A stretch of 11,964 nt of DNA. It comes from Methanocorpusculaceae archaeon UBA456 (GTDB lineage Archaea; Halobacteriota; Methanomicrobia; Methanomicrobiales; Methanocorpusculaceae). Under the pieces are notes generated by a model, which worked only from the letters and a program-made list of their open reading frames with translations, had not been told where the DNA came from and did no database searches. This document shows positions 7,226-11,964 of the stretch, one piece after another (position 1 is the stretch's first letter; each line of letters begins with the position of its first letter). Position numbers and translations under genes: made by a program. The stretch lies in the NCBI GenBank assembly GCA_002496395.1, contig DAJQ01000016.1, positions 32,417 through 44,380 of the forward strand. The letters are read 5' to 3'.

Positions 7226-7261
7226 AAAAGAGATCCGTGTGCCCCCCCTCACGCCGGGGGG
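7226..7261 (-). terminator. GC hairpin plus T-tract ending the GHMP gene
   Basis: On the minus strand six C (7261-7256), a seven-base loop containing the GHMP stop codon (7255-7249) and seven G (7248-7242) can form a six-pair all-GC stem. About ten bases further come five T (7230-7226). The stem includes the last two proline codons of the gene, so coding sequence and transcript end overlap. Confidence 0.55.
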
Positions 7262-8325
7262 AAGACCTTCACACCCTCGTTATCAATCTTGGTTGTTACT
7301 GCGATCTCAAGGCCGATCTTCCGGACAATCGCCTGCATCTCCTCTTCTGTCCTGTCGGTGATGATCGCAACGGCGGGGCCGACCGAGCTCATCGCGACAA
7401 ACTCGAGCCCGGCTTCGCGGAGGCGGCTCATGTACTCGTAGAGGGCGAAGCTGTGATGTTCAATCTCAGCCCTTTTTGAGCCCCGGAACTCGATCTCCCA
7501 CATGATATCGCCGATCGCCTTCAGATCGCCCCGTTCAACTGCCGGGATTAAGTCCATCAGCATCATGTACGACTTCAGTTCGCGGTCACGGTAGTCAAGG
7601 GTCCGTGCCTTTGTCATAAGGAGATCAAACTCGTGTTCGCCTGCACTGGAGACGCCGGATGGCGGGATGACGATATAGACGTTCTTGTCCTCTGCAAAGG
7701 AATGATGATAGACAAGGGTGAGGCAGTCCCCCATCACGCCGATACCGCCGTGCGTGGAGACGGCAGGCCCGACACCGGTCTCAAATCCATAGACGACATC
7801 GCCCGTGTCGGTCTCCTCGACATAGTTGTTCCCTATTAATAGCCGGATTTGGTCTGCGGTTAATGGAGAACCAAGGGCGGCATTTGCCGCATGGCCGACG
7901 ACGGTGAGGAGTGTGCTTGTCGAGCCAAGCCCCACATGCTCCTTTCCATGATCGGTTGCGGTGACCGAGAAGCCACCGGTATAGCCGATTGCTTTTGAAA
8001 ACGCGATTAGGAAGTGGCGGATGATCGCCTCACGCGGGTGGTTGATGACAATTCCTTCAGGCTGGCAGGCGATCTTTGCTTCGCAATAGAGCTTGAGCGC
8101 AAATCCAAGCCCGCCGCCACCGGGGTGGCCGGGTGCAAACCGGTTCATATCAAAGACAGTCAGGTGGATCCGGGCAGGGGCAACCGCGGTGAAGGTGCCT
8201 TCCTGTGGCATGGCAGTCACCGTCCCTTCAAGACCGCATGTCCTGATCTCTTCGCCGGGAGCAAAAGCCATGAACTCATACTCGACAAGGTCAAGGTCAC
8301 CCCCACGGATCTTCATCGTAGGCAT
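7249..8325 (-). CDS. GHMP-superfamily protein related to beta-RFAP synthase (COG1907-like)
   Basis: A 358-residue protein. After about 47 residues comes VAPARIHLTVFDMN (48-61) and GHPGGGGLGFAL, then HVGLGSTSTLL (130-140), a glycine-rich GHMP phosphate-binding loop, and near the C-terminus AMSSVGPAVAIITD (311-324). The ARIHLT, HVGLGS and MSS.GP elements recall beta-ribofuranosylaminobenzene 5'-phosphate synthase (MptG), which joins PRPP and 4-hydroxybenzoate with loss of CO2 in methanopterin synthesis. However, the usual GRG...SGIG segment of MptG appears replaced by NNYVEETDTGDVVYG, and the N-terminal extension is unusual, so a paralogue with another substrate is equally possible. Archaeal pantoate kinase, a GHMP relative, fits less well. 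The start ATG 8325 has a weak ribosome site; ATG 8316 is an alternative. The gene is divergent from the radical SAM gene across 120 bases with no clear TATA box, and is followed by a GC hairpin overlapping its stop. Confidence 0.65.
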   Translation of the reverse strand: MPTMKIRGGDLDLVEYEFMAFAPGEEIRTCGLEGTVTAMPQEGTFTAVAPARIHLTVFDMNRFAPGHPGGGGLGFALKLYCEAKIACQPEGIVINHPREAIIRHFLIAFSKAIGYTGGFSVTATDHGKEHVGLGSTSTLLTVVGHAANAALGSPLTADQIRLLIGNNYVEETDTGDVVYGFETGVGPAVSTHGGIGVMGDCLTLVYHHSFAEDKNVYIVIPPSGVSSAGEHEFDLLMTKARTLDYRDRELKSYMMLMDLIPAVERGDLKAIGDIMWEIEFRGSKRAEIEHHSFALYEYMSRLREAGLEFVAMSSVGPAVAIITDRTEEEMQAIVRKIGLEIAVTTKIDNEGVKVFPPA

Positions 8326-8445
8326 GGTACTAATCTCTTAACGGTTCAGGATAGTGTATGATAGCTTTTCTGATCTGATCCCGGACACTTTCACCACCAG
8401 CCCGCCGGGGTTATTACCGCATCTCTTCAATGAAGATGCAGAAGA

Positions 8446-9477
8446 ATGTCAGAACAGCTCCGAAAACTCACATCCCTCTCACGTTCCTGTTTTGATCTGG
8501 CAGCAGCAGATTCCGGGAGAGAATCCGCTATGGTGAAGGGAGGGTACTTGAAGATGCTGCTGAATGGCAGGTGCAGCTTCGACTGCGCATACTGTGGGAT
8601 CTGCCGGAGGGAGAATGCGCCTGCATTTGCCCCAAAAGAGCTCGCTGACCTTATCTGCTCACTCTGGAAAGAGAACCGGATCACCGGACTCTTCCTCTCA
8701 ACCGGAATACCGCGTGACTGTGGGGAGAGCATGGACGACCTGATCGAGGCTGCCACCCTCATGCGGCGGGGCGGGTTCACCGGGTACCTGCACCTGAAGG
8801 TGGTGCCGGGCGCCCTCAGAACAGATATCAATGAGGCGGCCCGGCTCGCAAACCGGATCAGCATCAATCTTGAAGCTGTCAGCAAGGATCGGCTCTCGGA
8901 GATTGCGTCTGTGAAGAACTATGAGTCGGATCTGCTGCGGCGGCATGCCTGGGTCGCAGAAGCCGCCCCCGGCCGCCACACCACCCAGATCGTCGTCGGG
9001 GCGGCTGATGAAACAGATGGCGAGATCCTCTCCTTCATGCACCGTGAATACCAGAGGTTTGCCCCTGCCAGCATCTACTATTCGGGGCTCATCCCCCTCC
9101 CCGGCACACCGCTTGCCGGAGCAAAACCGGCAAACCCGGCCCGAATGCGAAGCCTCTATGCAGTCGATGCGCTGGTGCGGGACTATGGCTATTCGCCGGA
9201 TGAAACCACAGCCGCACTTGACGAAGAAGGAATGCTCCTGCCGGGTGATCCGAAGATCAATGCTGCGGGATCAGTCCGGATTGATCCTTCTTCCGCCACC
9301 CGGGAGGAGCTGATCAGGGTGCCGGGGATCGGCCCAAAGGCAGCCGGGCAGGTCATCAGCATGAGGAGTGCCGGGCGGGCGGTGACAGAGAAGATGCTCA
9401 GGGAAGCAGGGGTTGTGATGAAGCGGGCAGGGGCGTATCTTGTTGTCGGGGGGAGGGTGCAGGAGAGGATAGGGTGA
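8446..9477 (+). CDS. Radical SAM protein with C-terminal helix-hairpin-helix
   Basis: A 343-residue protein. C43-S-F-D-C47-A-Y-C50 is the canonical CxxxCxxC radical SAM motif holding the [4Fe-4S] cluster, with a further Cys at 53 (CAYCGIC). The barrel follows, with conserved-looking segments such as LFLSTGI, GYLHLKVVPG and RISINLEA. The last about 65 residues contain a helix-hairpin-helix, RVPGIGPKAAGQVISMR (291-307), which usually contacts DNA backbone. This domain pair is found in proteins annotated as putative DNA modification/repair radical SAM proteins, in bacteria often beside a uracil-DNA glycosylase-like gene; no such partner is here. At 343 residues it is shorter than the bacterial relatives I recall (about 420). 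The ATG 8446 lacks a strong ribosome site; GGTTATTA at 8409-8416 could be a TATA box giving a very short leader. Reaction and substrate are unknown. Confidence 0.82.
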   Translation: MSEQLRKLTSLSRSCFDLAAADSGRESAMVKGGYLKMLLNGRCSFDCAYCGICRRENAPAFAPKELADLICSLWKENRITGLFLSTGIPRDCGESMDDLIEAATLMRRGGFTGYLHLKVVPGALRTDINEAARLANRISINLEAVSKDRLSEIASVKNYESDLLRRHAWVAEAAPGRHTTQIVVGAADETDGEILSFMHREYQRFAPASIYYSGLIPLPGTPLAGAKPANPARMRSLYAVDALVRDYGYSPDETTAALDEEGMLLPGDPKINAAGSVRIDPSSATREELIRVPGIGPKAAGQVISMRSAGRAVTEKMLREAGVVMKRAGAYLVVGGRVQERIG

Positions 9478-9542
9478 GAGAAGGAGGAAGGGGGAAGCAT
9501 TATGGGAAGTGTGTATCCGGATGCAGATTGCTTTTCTCAGGA

Positions 9543-9550
9543 ATTATTAT
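9543..9550 (+). promoter_or_regulatory. Candidate TATA box of the XRE-protease/DUF4411 operon
   Basis: ATTATTAT, preceded by TCTCAGGA, is the most TATA-like stretch in the 131-base gap after the radical SAM gene. Initiation about 25 bases downstream (around 9571) would fall on the 14-bp palindrome. Confidence 0.4.
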
Positions 9551-9568
9551 CACAACCGGTAACAAATG

Positions 9569-9582
9569 TAATTTCGAAATTA
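9569..9582. promoter_or_regulatory. 14-bp perfect palindrome, candidate operator
   Basis: TAATTTCGAAATTA is its own exact reverse complement. It lies 26 bases before the ATG of the XRE-family regulator and coincides with the predicted transcription start from the TATA-like box at 9543-9550. XRE proteins bind such palindromes as dimers, so autorepression is the natural reading. Binding by this particular protein is inferred. Confidence 0.5.
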
Positions 9583-9608
9583 AAGAAATCCAGGTGAAAG
9601 GGCAGAAA

Positions 9609-10772
9609 ATGGATACCATAATCAAGGGAGAGATGATCAGGTGGGCAAGGGAACGGGCGGGATTGTCCCGAGATGAACTTGCGGCCAGATTACAGGTTCA
9701 TCCGGATAGTATCAATCGTTGGGAAGCCGGAGAGACTCCGATTCCAATAACAAAAGCAAAAGCCCTTGCAAAAATCTCTTTATTACCCTATGCCCTGCTC
9801 TTTGCAGATAACCCGCCGGATGAGACGATACCAATCCCTGATTTCAGAACCCATCGGACGGGAATTATCAGAAAACCGAGTCCTGAACTACTTGAAACGA
9901 TACGTGATGCAAAGCTGAAACAGGAGTGGTATCGTGATTACCTTCTCTCCGAAGATGCAGAGCCCCTTGGGTTTATTCATTCATTTGGGATTCTCGAAAG
10001 TCCAAAATCCGCTGCAGAAGAGATGAAGAGAATTCTGGCCATGAGTGATGATGAATACTATCGCAGCCAGAATTGGGAGAGTGCATTTCGCTATCTGATC
10101 AACCATGCAGAGGATGCCGGGATTACCGTTATTGTCAATAATACGCTCAGGAGCAATACGCATCGTCCACTTGATACGGATGAGTTCCGCGGATTTGTTC
10201 TCTCTGATGAGTATGCACCCCTTGTCTTCATCAATGGAAGAGATGCAAAAGCCGCACAGATGTTCACACTCATGCATGAGATAGCACATCTTCTGATTGG
10301 AAAGAGCGGGGTGCTTGACAATACGCTGGAAACGAACCCATCCATTCCTGAGGAGCGGTGGTGCAACCAGGTTGCTGCGGATTTCCTCACTCCGGAAGAT
10401 AAGGTAAGGGCTATCTGGGATTATACAGCCGCTCCTGACAAAAATATTGATACCCTCCGGCTTAAGCTGAAAGTAAGCAGGCTGGTCTGCATATTCCGGG
10501 CATTTCAACTGAATCTGATAAGCTATCATGAGAAGGAGAGCCTGCTATCTGAGGAGATGGCGCGTTTCGAACCTCAGAAGAAGAAAAACAAAGAGAAAGA
10601 TGCACACCCGGATCCATATATTATCAGAAGATACAAAACAGGAAGAAACCTGGCTCTGGCCGTAATCTCCGAAGTACAGGCCAACCGGATGCTCTATCGT
10701 GATGCATTCAGGATTCTTGGAGTGAAAAGTGCTGACAGTCTGAGAGAATTCTCAAGAAGGCTTGGGTATTAA
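9609..10772 (+). CDS. XRE-family HTH fused to ImmA/IrrE metallopeptidase (COG2856-like)
   Basis: A 387-residue protein. Residues about 5-60 form an XRE helix-turn-helix (RWARERAGLSRDELAARLQV, then HPDSINRWEAG). A linker leads to an ImmA/IrrE (DUF955) zinc peptidase: TLMHEIAHLL with H223-E224-x-x-H227 as zinc ligands and catalytic Glu, and PEERWCNQVAADFLTP (247-262), whose Glu at 248/249 likely supplies the third ligand. Relatives such as ImmA and IrrE/PprI cleave a repressor and so release its regulon; fusions with XRE are common beside toxin-like genes. ATG 9609 was chosen because AGGTGAAAGGG lies just upstream and the HTH begins there; the open frame back to 9474 overlaps the radical SAM gene and reads as non-family residues. 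The DUF4411 gene follows after one base, so they form one operon. Likely role: antitoxin/autorepressor of the pair. This is inference. Confidence 0.88.
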   Translation: MDTIIKGEMIRWARERAGLSRDELAARLQVHPDSINRWEAGETPIPITKAKALAKISLLPYALLFADNPPDETIPIPDFRTHRTGIIRKPSPELLETIRDAKLKQEWYRDYLLSEDAEPLGFIHSFGILESPKSAAEEMKRILAMSDDEYYRSQNWESAFRYLINHAEDAGITVIVNNTLRSNTHRPLDTDEFRGFVLSDEYAPLVFINGRDAKAAQMFTLMHEIAHLLIGKSGVLDNTLETNPSIPEERWCNQVAADFLTPEDKVRAIWDYTAAPDKNIDTLRLKLKVSRLVCIFRAFQLNLISYHEKESLLSEEMARFEPQKKKNKEKDAHPDPYIIRRYKTGRNLALAVISEVQANRMLYRDAFRILGVKSADSLREFSRRLGY

Positions 10773-10773
10773 C

Positions 10774-11268
10774 ATGAAATACCTTCTTGATGCCAATATT
10801 TTTATTGAAGCTAAGAACAGGTATTACTCCTTTGAGATTGCGGAAGGATTCTGGGAATGGCTTGCATTACTGGCAGATGAGCAGTCCTTTTTAACAATTA
10901 AGGAAGTTCGGGAAGAGATCATCAACTCATATCATGATGATCAATTAGAGGCATGGTTGAAGGCATTCCCCTTAAAACAATTCATCGATACCGATTTAGA
11001 GATTCAAGCCAATCAAAGAAAGATTGCCAATTATGTATTAAACCACGAAGTATTCTCTCCGGAAAATAAATACAGGTTCCTTGAAAAGGCTGATCCGTGG
11101 CTTATTGCAACTGCGATGACGAGAGGATATACTGTCATTACCCATGAGTCGAAAGTGGGAGAGGGGACAAAGAAGGTGAAGATTCCAAATATCTGTGAGG
11201 TATTCGGTGTGGATTACACAAACCTGTTCGAGGTTATGAAAGCAAAAAAGGTGAAATTAAAGCTCTGA
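10774..11268 (+). CDS. DUF4411 family PIN-like protein, putative toxin partner
   Basis: A 164-residue protein starting one base after the previous stop (TAACATG). An in-frame TTG at 10762 would overlap the upstream gene and is less likely. The N-terminus MKYLLDANIFIEAKNRYY (D6, N8, E12) and the segments TIKEVREEI (E44), EKADPWLIATAM (D107) and YTVITHES (E125) give the spaced acidic residues of a PIN-fold nuclease active site. DUF4411 proteins typically sit directly after XRE-ImmA/IrrE genes, as here, and the pair has been viewed as toxin-antitoxin-like. Expected activity is metal-dependent RNA cleavage, not shown for this protein. The gene is more AT-rich than its neighbours and uses the leucine codon TTA seven times in 164 codons, whereas the 539-codon pyrophosphatase gene uses it only a few times, suggesting horizontal acquisition. 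Confidence 0.82.
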   Translation: MKYLLDANIFIEAKNRYYSFEIAEGFWEWLALLADEQSFLTIKEVREEIINSYHDDQLEAWLKAFPLKQFIDTDLEIQANQRKIANYVLNHEVFSPENKYRFLEKADPWLIATAMTRGYTVITHESKVGEGTKKVKIPNICEVFGVDYTNLFEVMKAKKVKLKL

Positions 11269-11328
11269 GTGAATGAAAGGAGGCAGCATACCTTCGATCA
11301 TTATTCATCAATCCACCTGAGCCATACC

Positions 11329-11964
11329 TCACTTATACTCCCGCTTCGAGTACTGGTACTTCTCGTCATCCCCGCCCTTGATGGTGATGTAGAGCCACTC
11401 ATAGAGCGACTTCAGTGTCCCAAACTGCACGTACCGCCGCATCGAGAACTTCACCCTGAGCTTCCCATCCAGTTTCACGCGGCCGATCTGCCGCATCCGG
11501 CGTGCGATCTCAAGATCGTCTCCTGCATCTATGGTGCGGTACATCCCTGCCTCAAAGAACGGTTGCCGCCTAAATGCCGTGTTGCAGCCGAGGGTGTAGT
11601 AGAGGGTATGCGTGTAGTAGCCGAGCCGTGAGAAGGTATTGGCAAGGGCAAGCGATATCTTGTGCCTGATCCCAGGCTCAATCGGCTCAACCAGGCCATA
11701 GAGCTGGACAACTTCCGGGTCAGAGAAACCTGCCTCGATTCTGGCAAGCCAGTCCCGTGGGATGATGCAGTCGGCATCGGTGGTTGCAATGATATCGCCC
11801 TTTGATGCCTCTGCACCGTCGTTTCGTGCGCCTCCGACCTTTTTTCTTGTCTGGATGAAGACGAGATCCGCATACTTCTCTGCAATCTCCCGTGTCCGGT
11901 CTTTTGAGTTTCCATCAACGACAATGATCTCGTATTCCGAACGGGGGATTGACTGATTCGAGAG
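11329..11964 (-). CDS. Family 2 glycosyltransferase, N-terminus beyond the window
   Basis: The frame is open from the window edge at 11964 to TGA at 11331-11329, giving 211 residues; about 20-30 N-terminal residues are missing. The visible start, NQSIPRSEYEIIVVDGNSKD, is the first nucleotide-binding strand and loop of GT2 enzymes. KKVGGARNDGAEASKGDII leads to the metal/nucleotide-sugar motif DAD (visible residues 63-65). Later, NTAFRRQPFFEAGMYRTI and GDDLEIARRMRQIG give the acceptor region and the acidic (E/D)D catalytic-base motif. No membrane segment is evident in the visible part, so it is probably cytoplasmic or peripheral, transferring a sugar to a lipid or surface glycan. Donor and acceptor cannot be predicted. 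It converges on the DUF4411 gene over a 60-base gap with no clear terminator. Confidence 0.88.
   Translation of the reverse strand, partial: LSNQSIPRSEYEIIVVDGNSKDRTREIAEKYADLVFIQTRKKVGGARNDGAEASKGDIIATTDADCIIPRDWLARIEAGFSDPEVVQLYGLVEPIEPGIRHKISLALANTFSRLGYYTHTLYYTLGCNTAFRRQPFFEAGMYRTIDAGDDLEIARRMRQIGRVKLDGKLRVKFSMRRYVQFGTLKSLYEWLYITIKGGDDEKYQYSKREYK

Noticed and set aside
7249..8325. Archaeal pantoate kinase
   Set aside because: The HVGLGS and MSSxGP elements fit COG1907 better than pantoate kinase, although both are GHMP proteins.
9474..9608. Upstream extension of the XRE-peptidase reading frame from GTG 9474
   Set aside because: It overlaps the radical SAM stop, encodes residues unlike the family, spans the TATA-like box and palindrome, and ATG 9609 has its own ribosome site.
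9981..10529. Antisense open frame opposite the XRE-peptidase gene
   Set aside because: It lies opposite the HExxH region of a clear gene, with no domain or ribosome site of its own.
11529..11924. Alternative minus-strand frame in the last 400 bases
   Set aside because: The product is low-complexity Ser/Arg-rich; the true minus-strand frame encodes GT2 motifs and is open from the window edge.
1..11964. CRISPR arrays, tRNA/rRNA genes, insertion sequences
   Set aside because: No regularly spaced repeats, no tRNA-like TTCRANYC arrangement and no transposase coding sequence were seen; none is claimed.

Overview
The window looks like a chromosomal segment of a methanogenic euryarchaeon, most likely of the order Methanomicrobiales. 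This is inferred from gene content: a GHMP protein related to methanopterin-pathway beta-RFAP synthase, an NfnAB/sulfide dehydrogenase-type flavoprotein pair, and a CBS-DRTGG family II pyrophosphatase. AT-rich TATA-like boxes and GGAG-type ribosome binding sites fit archaea. I saw no rRNA, tRNA, CRISPR array or insertion sequence.

Layout. Bases 1-1787 (+) hold the 3' part of nfnA and a complete nfnB, overlapping by one base. Bases 1836-3784 (-) hold a P-loop ATPase followed closely by a small three-helix MscS channel. Bases 3912-5531 (+) encode a manganese-dependent pyrophosphatase. Its stop codon overlaps that of the convergent gene at 5526-6764 (-), a fusion of two universal stress domains with a GNAT acetyltransferase. 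Bases 6911-7132 (-) encode a small antitoxin-like protein without an adjacent toxin. Bases 7249-8325 (-) encode the GHMP/beta-RFAP-synthase-like protein, with a GC hairpin over its stop codon. Bases 8446-9477 (+) encode a radical SAM protein with a C-terminal helix-hairpin-helix. Bases 9609-11268 (+) form a two-gene XRE-ImmA/IrrE protease plus DUF4411 (PIN-like) module with a 14-bp perfect palindrome in its promoter region. Bases 11329-11964 (-) are the C-terminal part of a family 2 glycosyltransferase running off the window.

The left three quarters is mostly housekeeping or stress biology: electron transfer between ferredoxin and pyridine nucleotides, pyrophosphate removal, osmotic/ion release and a stress-sensing acetyltransferase. 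The accessory part is the 9.5-11.3 kb module, which resembles a toxin-antitoxin or self-regulated protease/nuclease pair, together with the orphan antitoxin at 6.9-7.1 kb. The most notable candidates for poorly described biology are the ATPase-MscS operon, the USP-USP-GNAT fusion, and the XRE-protease/DUF4411 pair with its palindromic operator candidate.
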